DNA of 16,936 bases. Source: Rhodocollybia butyracea. Lineage: Eukaryota > Basidiomycota > Agaricomycetes > Agaricales > Omphalotaceae. Shown piece after piece: positions 1 to 9,391 of the stretch. Location of the stretch: positions 1 through 16,936 of the forward strand of contig JADNRY010001107.1 of assembly GCA_015501585.1 (NCBI GenBank). The letters are read 5' to 3'. How positions within the stretch are numbered: position 1 is the first letter of the stretch; every line of letters starts with the position of its first letter. The position numbers and the translations under genes were made by a program. The notes under the pieces were generated by a model. The model had not been told where the DNA came from. It worked only from the letters and a program-made list of their open reading frames with translations, and did no database searches.

Positions 1-47
1 ATTCTTTAAATCGTTTTTCTTAATCGATGATATATGGCTTTTCTTGC

Positions 48-800
48 AGTTTCTCTGAAGCTAGTCAGATTTTTCCCGACAATCTTGACTTCGCTTATGG
101 ATCCTCCGTCGTACCTTTGAGTCTGCTCAACATGCATTCCTGCTCGCACCACTTTTCAGTGTTCTTGATAGGCCGGCTGTGGAATTTGGGCTACTGGTGC
201 GTCGACTCTCTTTCTTCATAATCTCTCGCTGATATATCTTTTCGTAGCTCACCGCCTTACCTGTCTCTTATATTTTACGATACGCAACCTTTGTCTGGAT
301 TGTACTTCACGCCCTTTCCTTGACGCTACGAATCATGCTGAGCGTGTTCGAGCGTGTTCTTGCATTCGGCCAAGGTGCGTATCGTGCTTCTAACCCTACT
401 TTCCAACGCTAACTTTCCTACAGGACCTTTCTTTGCGCTCATGGAACTTCAACCTTCTCTAACTTCGAAATCGACTTACACACCTTCGGGTCTTCCCCAT
501 CTGGTCTCTGAGATTGGACATCGTACACCGTATAGTACAACCGATAGCACAGACCTCCATCGAAGTACTGATGTAGCTACTTGCAAGCGTTCACGATGCT
601 AACCTTCTACAGGAACTGCTTCGCACTTTTGGAACTTGAAGCTTCAATGTTTCAACTTTGATATCGACTTTACTGTTGACTTTACTATCGTTTTGCAGTT
701 TCGTGCTTTCCTATTTAATTTACGAGATTGGACAGCGTACGATGAAAGCATGGATGTAACGATACAGAGGAGAGGGATAGTAGCATCTACATACCGCTGA
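48..800 (+). CDS. Fragments of a multi-exon gene with a hydrophobic exon (unknown)
   Basis: I do not recognise this gene. A coding-like segment from about 114 to 198 reads FESAQHAFLLAPLFSVLDRP, then a GTGCGT...CGTAG intron (about 199-246), and continues in phase as a hydrophobic exon (about 247-374) that includes YILRYATFVWIVLHALSLTL and ends LAFGQ. A second clear intron, GTGCGT...CTACAG with a CTAAC branch site, runs about 375-422. Beyond it the frame is uncertain. A third intron-like stretch ends at CTACAG (612), and one frame is then open from 613 to a TGA at 798-800. The hydrophobic exon would be a membrane segment. The first exon has no clean upstream start and may need a frameshift near 113 or an exon I cannot see, so the fragment could be a pseudogene. 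Confidence 0.35.
403..770 (+). repeat. Imperfect tandem duplication of an intron end plus exon segment
   Basis: The stretch starting at about 408 (gctaactttcctacagga, then catggaacttcaacctt and aaatcgact) is echoed from about 597 (gctaaccttctacaggaa, then tttggaacttgaagctt and tatcgact). The phrase gagattggaca recurs in both, at about 509 and about 725. The two units are roughly 190-215 nt apart and clearly diverged. Each begins with a branch site and a CTACAG acceptor, which suggests duplication of an exon with its upstream splice site. Confidence 0.5.
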
Positions 801-994
801 TTCAGAATTAGTATTCCACAAGCAAAGTTCCTACCCTCTTCATCAATAAATGATAGTTCGACATTATTTACGGCGCTCATAAGTACGGGTCCATACTAGT
901 CAAACGCGCACGTGTTTTCGCATGTCACGCCTTCACTGGCGACAAACCGTCACAATTAACTAAGAAGTATACAAAATCTTTGCACTCAAAACTT

Positions 995-1008
995 CTGAGT
1001 ATACTCAG
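995..1008. promoter_or_regulatory. Perfect 14-nt palindrome just upstream of the Spt5-like start
   Basis: CTGAGTATACTCAG is a perfect inverted repeat that ends 17 nt before the ATG at 1025. It lies in the presumed 5' UTR or core promoter. It could be a dimeric regulator site or simply chance; the sequence alone does not decide. Confidence 0.3.
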
Positions 1009-1024
1009 TTGCATCTACGGTCAA

Positions 1025-3956
1025 ATGGTACGCACTCTTCCCATCGCATGAGTAAAGATTATGACTTGATTTGCTCAGTATTCGCATAATCCTTTCATCA
1101 GTTACGAGGCCGATTCTGGAGACGAGCAGTCTGATAACGAGTATTCTTCTTCCGCCGACAAGCCACAGGATCTGGTGCCCTTGGTTTCGCGGTCAGAACC
1201 TTCTAGGCTGGACACTCTTCTTGATAAGATTCAAGACCAATCTCAGGCAGGTCCCAGTACTAGACCCGCGTCAGAGTTAGATGTTGTTCAGGTTCACCGG
1301 TGGCTCGAAGAGAATTACGGCGCAACACTAGAAGTCCCTGGATATGAAGTTTTTGCGTTAAAGTGCAAAGTGAGCCTTGAAACTTGTCTTAACGTCTATT
1401 CATTAACGCCTCGTTAGCCTGGTCGCGAAAGAATAATCGTTAAAGAGATTCAGTCTGACATTAGCAAGCAAAGAATTTCACCTGATGTTATTAGAGCTGC
1501 CTTTCCTTCGCATAAGCGTGGTATGCTTTATATACAAGTTCAGAACATGAATCACTCAAATACTCCACTCTCATCCTATCTGAGGAGGTTCGCCGATATG
1601 TACTATCGGCAGCATCCCAAGTTCTCCTTTCCCAAAGATTCTGGATCATTGCTTACGCCGGACAGATATGATCTGGAGGTGATGCCCATTCACAGCCTCG
1701 TAACCACTCCGTTCAGAGTCGATGCTGCCTCCCATTATCGAGACACCACCTTTGGTATCAACCGAGGTGATCCGGACTCAGACGATTTACCGTTTCATCA
1801 TCCCAGTCACTGGACGCTCCAGCCCAACACATGGGTCATTGCTAAACACGGATTGTACAGTGGGGATCCCGGAGTAATCTTACCGAACGACAACGGAGAA
1901 ATGAACTCGAAAGAAGAGTGTCTGGTTCTGTTTCTACCCGCACCCCCTGGCCAGAGCCCGTTTTAGAAGGCGAGCTTGACTCTGAAGAGTCTAAGATTGG
2001 ACTTAAACGAAAAAAACTTGAGAAGAATAGTCCTCTAAAACGCAAAAAGCAAAAGTCTTCTCGCCTTTGGGCAAACGGTGTGGGGAGTATGTCCGAGGTT
2101 CATGAGCGATTCCCCCATCATGCGCAAACAACGTGTGTTGCGGGTACGGACTGCTCTGAACCCTTGGTCTGTGAACATCAGAAAAAGACCTTGCTCTTTG
2201 ACCAGGAAATCTACTGTGGGTTAGCTATTGTACGCCAAAGGATAAGCAACCTCTCGCGTGCCACGCGGATTTCCAAAAGATTTCTTCGAGGATTTCGAAT
2301 CTGCTGTCCGGAATCGGAATCTCCTTTCCTACGGACTGTACCTCCGTCTAGTTCTTGGATTTTGCTCCTGGAGAACATGTTCAGGTCAGCCCAGGATATC
2401 AAGGGGCAGCGTTTACTACGTGTATTATTGACGAAGTACACCCCTTGTTTTGTGAGGTAGCATTTTCGGACGGGGAATTCTCTTTTCTGGAAGCTGTTCC
2501 ACAAATCCACCTCCGGAAAAAGTTCTCCTCAGGCGACCTTGTCAAAATCGTTCAAAACGTTTCCCCAATCAAAGGGGTTCAACAGTCTCAGATATCAAAT
2601 TCCATTGTCTCCACCATTGAACTCAAACTCGTTCCGATCGCTGGTATGGAAGGTTTCGTAAGTGCAACCAATGAGAAAGATGTCGAAGTGTGGCTTCCAC
2701 AGCTTGATCTTATCCTGAACATCGAGCACAATTGTCTACAGTTCCAACCCAATCTCACTGCACTGGGTGAAACCCGTCGAGAAAACCCGTTTCTTCTTAC
2801 AGAGCATTCTGCCACGTTCACCACGGAACGTCCCTCCAAGCACCTCGATCTGACCAAGCTCGCTCCGAATTTGGATCCGAATACAACCTCTTGTATAAAT
2901 CCTCACACTGGAGTTTCGCCTTGGAAGGGTGTTCGTGTCTCCGTCGTTGGCGGGGCTGATGTGAACAGACCGGCGTCATACACAACTGCCGAATTGATGA
3001 AAGGTCTCCGATGCACTGTTTTGGATGTCAAGGTTAGCCACTCTACGCATAGCGGACTCGCGATTCTGGTGCAACCAGATGGGCGCAGCGCCAGCTCTTG
3101 GATAGACTATTCCAGACTCCGCCGTGAAGATAATCACCACTTCCTTCATGAGGACCAGAGCGACTGCGAAAGACCAGTGTATTACAGTTTTAAAAGTGGG
3201 TACACCCCTACATACTCTGATCAAGAACTAGCTATCCTCAACGGTCTTTGCAATCCGGAATACGAGGCTGCAATGGCAGAGTTCTACAGGAAACAGGCGC
3301 AGAGGGATCGAGAAGAGGAAGAAAATCGGAGAAAGCGCCTAGAAGAAGAGGAGAGAGAGTGGCTTGAACATGAGGCAGGCGGCCGCGATAACTCGCCTCC
3401 AGTGCTCAGAACGGGGAATCTTGAACTGCATTCGGCGCCAGAACACTGGATCCTAGACCCTCGTCTCAAAAAGGGCTTGGGTGACCGATCGATCTATGTT
3501 GCCACTGCATTGAGCCAACAAAAAGACTATCTCGTGTCTCTTCGCTATGCCAGTAACGGGAAAGTTGAGGTGTGGACGGATGAACAAAAACCCCAAAAAA
3601 TAGACTTGAAGGACGTGGATCAGGAAACAAGTCGGATTGCCCAAGACCATCGGTACGAGCGAAATTTGCTTGTCGTAGTAAAGGGCGAGCAAACCGGTAA
3701 ATTTGTCCGCGTTCTATCTGTTGGGTGGACGCGATCTTTGCGGTGTCAGCTTGTTCAAGTGACAGGGGTCAAAGACAAGGCGGGAAGGGAATACCGAGAG
3801 GAAATTTTACCTGAAGCTCCATTTGAATTGGATAAGAACGCCGTAGCAGTGGTAAAGCAAACAGAAAATGCCCGAAAAATTGGGAATAATTTGATGCAGC
3901 CCTTGAGAGAGCAGGAGAGAAAAAGAGAGGGCTCGTTAAATTCACGGTATACATAA
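1025..3956 (+). pseudogene. Spt5-like NGN/KOW protein, frameshifted (paralogue of transcription elongation factor Spt5)
   Basis: Spt5 binds RNA polymerase II through its NGN domain and supports elongation through KOW domains. Here the ATG (1025-1027) is followed at once by an intron (1028-1078). Exon 2 (1079-1369) encodes an acidic N terminus (SYEADSGDEQSDNEY). Intron 2 (1370-1417) splits the NGN domain, which reads EVFALKCK, then PGRERIIVKEIQ, then KRGMLYIQVQ. A KOW module follows (NTWVIAKHGLYSGDPG, about 1818-1865), then a basic KRKK linker. From 2355 a 533-codon frame carries more KOW-like modules (about 2360-2450, 2920-3110, 3673-3730) and a Glu/Arg-rich coiled coil (about 3258-3380), ending at TAA 3954-3956. 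Three frame changes have no plausible intron: near 1937-1940 (one base missing from a C run), 2245-2262 and 2349-2356. It is either a decaying paralogue or a good gene with sequence errors. Canonical Spt5 is longer and ends in C-terminal repeats not seen here. Confidence 0.75.
1028..1078 (+). other. Intron immediately after the start codon
   Basis: GTACGC...TTGCTCAG, 51 nt, separates ATG from the next codon TAT. Without splicing the frame from this ATG is not productive; with it the acidic Spt5-like N terminus follows directly. No other in-frame ATG lies before the NGN domain, which supports the model. Confidence 0.6.
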
Positions 3957-4265
3957 GTAGTTACAAAAGCATATACCTAGTATCTCCTATGTTTAGCTTT
4001 CTGTTTTGGCCGCACTACAATACCGTGGACGGTGAAAATTAGCTCAGTGCCTGAGAACCAACAAGTCTTCAAAGCTTTAACTGTACACTCTTACTTAAAT
4101 GAACAAAACTTCTCGCCTATCCGATACAACAGTAGAGGTTTCGGGCTAAATAGTTAAGTCTCTCGTAGGCAGACTCGTTATACACTGACGATCCATTCGG
4201 ATGTGCGTATATAGTTAAGCGTATAACCAGTATTTGGGTCCAGTGTATTCTTTGATCCTCTTCAT
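3957..4265. other. Intergenic, nothing recognised
   Basis: AT-rich 3' flank of the Spt5-like gene. No open frame of note, RNA gene or strong repeat was seen. It presumably holds the 3' UTR and polyadenylation signals. Confidence 0.5.
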
Positions 4266-4478
4266 CTACCATACTCTACTCTGGTCAGGCTGAAGTAGAC
4301 CAATAAGCGTGGTGCACGCCAGTACCACCGTCAGTGCCTTTCTAACGAAGGAAGAAACGTGGTCGGACAAAGGTCTTTTTTGAACAATCACGTGGAAAGG
4401 AACCCCGACAAGAGACCTTAGCAAAAACTCATCTCCTTCATCCATATTAACATCCAACGCCTCGAGGGTGTATTTCAT
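4266..4478 (-). CDS. Possible small protein, 70 aa (hypothetical)
   Basis: A single-exon frame with an ATG at 4478-4476. It has an acidic N-terminal third (MDEGDEFLLRS) and a short hydrophobic stretch near the C terminus (ALTVVLACTTLIGLL) that could be a membrane segment. It has no family resemblance I can name. Its start lies only 36 nt from the divergent start of the gene at 4515, so the two would need overlapping promoters or only one is real. The length is near the limit of what occurs by chance. Confidence 0.25.
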   Translation of the reverse strand: MKYTLEALDVNMDEGDEFLLRSLVGVPFHVIVQKRPLSDHVSSFVRKALTVVLACTTLIGLLQPDQSRVW

Positions 4479-4514
4479 TTTTCTTTCGCTATTTTGGAGT
4501 AAAAAAGTCTAGTG

Positions 4515-5245
4515 ATGTTTCAGAGTTACTCTGGCGAGAATATAGAAGCTTGGAGGGATCACCTTGAAACCGAGCCACCCAGGGAACTAGTTTGTACTTT
4601 TCCTAACTGTCCCGGTTTCATTTTGACTGTAAATTGTATAGGACTTGCACAAAGATCTTATGAAAATTCATAAGAAACAACGAGAGGAGTTCAACGATCT
4701 TCGCCAGGTCCACTTAGGAGCCATACGGCTTCGGCTCAAGATATGGGTCTTGTTACGCCAGGAAATGACTGAGGAAGCTATCACAGCCATTACAGCGGAG
4801 GATGTAAGTTATTGACTGGCCTTTTCCTTTGTGCCTTGAATTAGACTGTTATTCTTGTAGCCTGAACTTTTCCAGTCCATGGAGGCTCGTGTTACTATGG
4901 CCAGTACCGGTAGGCGTCGAGTGAACAAACTCGATCAACCAATGGTCTTGGAGGGCGGATACCCTGTGAATGCCCGGTATGAGCCCAATTGAACATTCCT
5001 AAGTTTTTTCGTTAATCGGCATGCGTTCTGTTGGTATTAGAAATATGTTTGCTGCTGAATATCTCGAAACCCACCAAGGGATCACACACCGACAATTTAT
5101 GGAGGTTTGGGAAAATCTTCCAGCTGCGCAAAAATCCGTATGTTTTCTCATCAAGCTCTTTCCAATTTTCTTATTTTTTCTTCTACTTGCCTAGAAATGG
5201 GGTACGTTGGCTCGAAAAGCTTTAAAAGACACATTTACGCTTTAG
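4515..5245 (+). CDS. Small protein with HMG-box-like C terminus (five exons)
   Basis: Exons 4515-4589, 4642-4803, 4861-4976, 5041-5137 and 5195-5245 join in phase across four GT-AG introns of 52, 57, 64 and 57 nt, giving an open frame of about 166 aa that ends at TAG 5243-5245. An in-frame TAA lies just upstream of the ATG, so 4515 is the first possible start. The first intron has a weak GTTTGT donor but a good CTAAC branch site. The N-terminal half is highly charged and probably helical (DLHKDLMKIHKKQREEFNDL). The C terminus, EYLETHQGITHRQFMEVWEN followed by LPAAQKSKWGTLARKA, has the W...LP...K..W..LA spacing of HMG-box helices 2 and 3. That would suggest DNA binding, but the match is by eye and the basic N-terminal strand of an HMG box is absent. 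No frameshifts were found, so the gene looks functional. Confidence 0.6.
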
Positions 5246-6169
5246 CAAGAGCGAGCGAAGTCACTATAATTACTTCATTGGTAGTTGAAAGTTGATGTTT
5301 GTAACGTGCGCGTTGTATGGCATACGTTCGTACCTTTCATAAGTAACACTGGGATGAGACGGTTTTAACATACAATCGATTGGTTTGCCGATTATAATCG
5401 TGACTCTCCGCTAGTAATTACATTGACGTTGCAGCAGCTTTGAGTTCCCCTCATCATCCAGTATACCATCTCTCCCAGACCTGACACTGGTGCCTGTGGA
5501 ACTAGAACCTCAGCGCCAAGGCGCTTGCCTTTCGGAATGGCTCACGGAAGGCGCAATGGTCTGAATGGTTTCCAAGACATCGTAAGTGCCTGTTGAATTC
5601 ACCGCGCAGGTCATGCGATGCGGTGGTCCCGAGTGAGGTAGTAATGAGGTAAGCTGCTATATCGTCACGATCTTGGTTGAAGTCGGCGTCTGCTTCGGAT
5701 GCTGGCCTACCGCAGCCAAATGTCCATATATACTTTGATTGCACAAATTGTTTTTCAGAAAAGTTTTCAGAAATCTTCCAGTCAATGTCAGCGACATCTC
5801 CCAATTGCGCCACATCGCGTGATGCCACGCTGATAGCAGATCGCGAGAAGTCACAGCACATGACTCTCGAGTCAACCTAATGGCTTTAGCCTGTGCGCAA
5901 TTGTGTCCAGATGCTGGGCAACTTTCGCGGTAACTCTCAAGAGAGTTTCCAGTAGGCTCTTGCTAGCGGTAGTGGCGTCCATGAACTTAAATTTTGCATA
6001 ATAGGGTGACTTTGTCCGGATGCGATTATATTTCATTTCTAACGGCTTTCGGAATATCCGCACAATAGATGTACGACTTTTTTGTAGAGGCTTCTGTAGT
6101 TGAATTGGGAGCAATGCCTTTCTACTGGAAAGCCCGGTTGCCTCTTCGTCTGCTTTCCTATGACGACTC
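5246..6169. other. Gene-poor stretch with weak open frames
   Basis: Short frames occur on both strands, the longest a 119-codon frame on the minus strand (5502-5861) and an 80-codon one at 5872-6114. None shows a domain I recognise or convincing splice partners. Because the copia relic runs into this stretch from higher coordinates, its lower part may be the relic's decayed 3' end or long terminal repeat, but no LTR pair was identified. Confidence 0.4.
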
Positions 6170-6970
6170 GTAGTACTTCAGGATGGATGCTAAGTATTTG
6201 AAAATCGATTATACTAATAGCGAGTAAATCCCATGCTAATGAAACATACTCGGCCTTAACCAGTTGTAGACCCCGCTGCGCATAGTCCGCATCTATATTC
6301 CCTACAGGCTTCAGACCACTACCTGGAGTTTGCTACTACCATGAGGTTTTCGTAGATAATGTTGTAGTCGATGATGATGAAAACGATGTAGCCCACTAAC
6401 CACTTAACCGGCTCCCAGTGGAAGCGACAGGGGTTCAGTTGATAACGGGATAAGAGCTTTGGCGCAATGGCCTAGTACACCCGGAACCCTATGAAGAGAA
6501 CCAACTACTGGGCGTTACGGTTTGTTAGCCATATAGATGCGGTCTTCGATAAGTAAAGGATCCGGTGCAGCCCAGACCTTTAAGCCTGGTGGAAGAGGCG
6601 TTCGCCTTCGTCTAAGATACTGAATACCGGAATAGTAGTACTTGATCCGCTCGATGTGAGATGCTAATCGTCCTGGGACCAGGTGTTGTTGGACAGTCAA
6701 ACCAAGAAGTATGTACATTGGATTTAACCTCAGCTGCTTCCCAGATTTGCAGCCGCTTTGAACTTTCCTCCGTGCGTCGACGAACCACCACTAATGCCAC
6801 AAATATCATCTCCGTAAATGCTGGTGATCGTGTACTCTGACCTGTTCCGGCGATATCGAATACAAAGGTTTGCCTGGGGAGCAATATATCCGTCTTTAGT
6901 AAACCCGCCAGCCAAGGTAGACTGACAGTCGTGGCTGCCTTGTTTCGCATCATATATGGACCTTTTTAGC
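6170..6970 (-). pseudogene. Decayed Ty1/copia retrotransposon pol (reverse transcriptase to RNase H)
   Basis: Read on the minus strand from about 6970 downward, pieces of copia-type pol appear in the right order but in different frames. First RSIYDAKQGSHD (about 6965-6930), then TKDGYIAPQANLCIRYRRN and EYTITSIYGDDICGISGG, which holds the reverse-transcriptase catalytic YxDD motif as YGDD (about 6830-6780). The conserved TPLPPGLKVWAAPDP follows near 6600-6560 and DRIYMANKP near 6525. LLSRYQLNP and a tract resembling the RNase H approach come next, then GLKPVGNIDADYAQ near 6310-6270 and VKAEYVSLA near 6250. Stops and frameshifts are frequent. About 40-50 residues seem missing between DADYA and AEYVSLA, where family members have the RRSTSG and STTEAEY region. 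No integrase, gag or LTR was found, so the copy is dead and truncated at both ends. Confidence 0.8.
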
Positions 6971-7642
6971 TTGCAAACTTACAAACAGCACCGTAAATAT
7001 TGTCATTCGTTTTCACCCCACTTTACGCTGCGTTATAGCATAATTACAGTTAACACTGTGAGATCTGCTAATTCCCTAGCCTCTTGGGTACTCGCGTCCT
7101 GTTGTAGCCGAATTCGACCACCATTTCGGAGCGTCTCTTGATTGTTTTAATTGAAAGTTTGATGTATAAATTGGCCGGCGCCGAAGTAACGCTGGTACAA
7201 TCAGAGCTCCGTGGGCTGATCATCGATAGCAACTCCTACTTACTTACCTTCGTTTCTCGCGCTTCTAGCTTTCCTTAAAGGCTTCTGATTCCAGCAAACG
7301 GGTAGCTGGTTCTCGTACCTGGCAATTGAGGTGGCGCCAGATGCTGCTGTTGTTCAACAGGTAGCAACGGTGGTAAGGTTGGAGGTGAAGGAAAATGCAG
7401 AGGAGCCGCATTTTTCACGAGGGGAAATCGACGGCGAACTTGCTAAAGGAGGACGGCGAACTCAATCAGGGAATATCCCCTTCTTCCGAAGTATTTGAAA
7501 ACAACAGTTGATAACCCGGAGGTAACATAAACAACTGAGAAGCGGAGAAACAGATTAATGAACGTGGCATCTAGCTAAACGATAACACAGATAGCAAGTT
7601 AACAAGCAATAGTAGTAAGAGAAACAAGGTGCATAGAGACTG
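6971..7642. other. Intergenic, nothing recognised
   Basis: This lies between the truncated 5' side of the copia relic and the 3' end of the kinase gene. No coherent open frame, RNA gene or strong repeat was seen. The part near 7640 should contain the kinase 3' UTR. Confidence 0.4.
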
Positions 7643-8989
7643 TTACGCTGATGTGCTCGAAGGAATTGCTGATCGACCTTTTGCAATCATAGAACAAGTC
7701 CAGACGAGATGGTTCAAGCCTCGAAAGGGTTTCATAAAGAAAAATTCATCCTTCTTTACCGCTCGAGACCGCAGTTTCCACTGCGAAAGTGACTGAACAG
7801 TATTCAAAAATCTGGGAAGTATTTCGTCCATCTGTGGTCGCTTTTCTGGGTCATCCTGAATCATATCGTTCACCAATGGCCTCAGACATTCAAACCCATG
7901 TACTGCTGAATGCTCAAATTCTGGATCTCCCTATAAGATGGGTCAGAACATGTAGTTGAGATGAAAAGAAACGACTCACATCTAGAAACTGAAGCCGAAC
8001 CATGTTGCCAAGCAAGAATACATCGCTTGCGAAAGGATCACATGGAACATCAGCCTTATATTCTGGGGGTTCGGTCCCTCCGGATCGTATGGCATATTCT
8101 GGTGACCGCTCTTGGGAAGATTCATATTTTTGGGAAAACCCGAAATCAATCAGGTAGTACCTGGGAGGAACCAGCGTACGGGAGAAGTGTCGTGCGCGTT
8201 TCTTGTGGTCGTACGTACGAGAAGGCTCCCTGGGATGATGGCCATCGGGGTACATTTTCTTCGCATCCATGACCATGTTGTTCATTGAACAGTCTCTGTA
8301 AAGTTATTTAGGAGGGAATTACAGTAGCTTAACTTGTACATACCTGTGCGCAACATTGTTTTGATGCATGTGTTGTATTCCCTACGAGCGTCTGAGATAA
8401 TCGCCTCAGGACTCTGATACTTGAAAACCCACCTCAAACATCTCTTTGATGAAATGAAGTCCTTCCCCGATCGTCCGAAAAGGAGGATCTTCTGGTTCTC
8501 TCATCCATGGCATGACCAGGAGATTTTCGTCCTCAATGCCAGGAACATGCAAGACTTCTAACAAAGGAATGCAATGATTGGATGGCTGCAACGCTTGTTC
8601 GCCGGTGGAAAATAGAGCACATATATCTTCCTCCTGAGAAGTGACAATTTCGCCTTCTGCAATAGTGTTGTCAACACGTTTAATTGCCACCATGGAGGAG
8701 TCAGATATCTTCAAAGCATCCATTATACGGTGATTCTAGTGGGCAGGAAGGTCATATAAAGGATGGACGAGAGAAAGAAGCATACCAGCAAGTAGTGACC
8801 ATCCTCGAAGGTGAAAGGATCTTGGAGTCGCTTATAGGAAGGCTTCCATCCAGGACGATACCTGGGCCTCAACAAATAGCCTTTCTCTTTGAGAAACTCG
8901 AAGCGGTCCACCCACCACCACTCTGCGTTGAGAAGTCCTTGTCCTGGTCTGTCTCTGCGCCTGATGCCGGCTTCCTCTTGTGTGGTCAT
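7643..8989 (-). CDS. Divergent protein kinase-like protein, 382 aa (five exons, intact)
   Basis: Exons 8989-8786, 8735-8433, 8381-8344, 8295-7980 and 7930-7643 join in phase over four introns of 48-51 nt to a complete 382-codon frame. The N terminus (FEFLKEKGYLLRPRYRPGW) is typical of a kinase-like group that I recall as expanded in mushroom genomes. Protein kinase motifs are present: the ATP-anchoring lysine in MVAIKRV (K87), the catalytic loop AHRDCSMNN (H181-R182-D183, N188), YLIDFG (D232-G234), PPEY at 258-261 in place of APE, and DPFASDVFLLGN (D273) for helix F. No canonical GxGxxG loop is visible. The tail DMIQDDPEKRPQMDEIL matches the usual end of the C lobe. The conserved catalytic residues suggest an active Ser/Thr-type kinase; substrate and role are unknown. 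It shares a roughly 400-nt intergenic region with the divergent gene at 9392. Confidence 0.88.
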
Positions 8990-9391
8990 TGTGTACGAGC
9001 CAAAATCGAGTGCCCAAGCTAGTAGAACTCTGGCGAAGGGACTTGTTGGGAAGTATGGGAAGTAAAGACAACCACAAAAATGAACCAGATCCCAAGATAC
9101 TAATTACCTAAGTGCTTAGCGCTTGAGGCGCTCTAAAACGAAGCTTGAGTCTAAAACGAAGCTTTAGCCGCATCCGACGCCTTTTACTTTTCATTCACGC
9201 ATACGGCGTCCACAATCCTCGCGTAATTTGTCCCAGTACGTACGTACAAAATTTCTTTCACGTTGTTGATCTAACTTTGCTCTTGTGCTCGTTTAGCTGA
9301 TTTTCAGAAGCTTTAAAATGATTTTCAGCGATTGAAAGCTCAAACAAAAAGCCATACCCCTTTCTCCTGAACTGCGTCGAAAATATTCTCC
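8990..9391. promoter_or_regulatory. Divergent promoter region between the kinase and the 9392 gene
   Basis: About 400 nt separate the two divergent start codons. The stretch holds a small inverted repeat (AGCGC-TTGAG-GCGCT, 9118-9132), two exact copies of TCTAAAACGAAGCTT (9132-9146 and 9150-9164), and TACGTACGTAC near 9236. It is the only place from which both genes can be driven, so shared control is possible. Confidence 0.4.
9132..9164. repeat. Direct repeat, two exact 15-nt copies
   Basis: TCTAAAACGAAGCTT occurs at 9132-9146 and again at 9150-9164, 18 nt apart from start to start. The position inside a divergent promoter makes a paired factor-binding site plausible, but a slippage duplication would look the same. 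Confidence 0.6.

Noticed and set aside
1900..1965. An intron (GTGTCT...GGCCAG) to explain the frame change near 1937
   Set aside because: The resulting frame runs into a stop within about ten codons, and the sequence on both sides of the C run looks family-like without removing anything.
2588..2857. Minus-strand ORF of 89 codons, and similar ones at 2976-3224, 3284-3469, 3453-3692 and 3769-3954
   Set aside because: They lie opposite the 533-codon Spt5-like frame and show only the composition expected of its complement.
5502..5861. 119-codon minus-strand ORF as a gene
   Set aside because: No recognisable domain, no splice partners and no homology I can name; it lies in a decayed region next to the copia relic.
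7961..8272. Plus-strand ORF of 103 codons
   Set aside because: It is antisense to kinase exon 4, which contains HRD-Asn and DFG motifs in the correct order.
8684..9022. Plus-strand ORF of 112 codons, and the minus-strand ORF 8832-9095
   Set aside because: Both are alternative frames over kinase exon 1, whose own frame carries the family sequence and joins in phase to exon 2.
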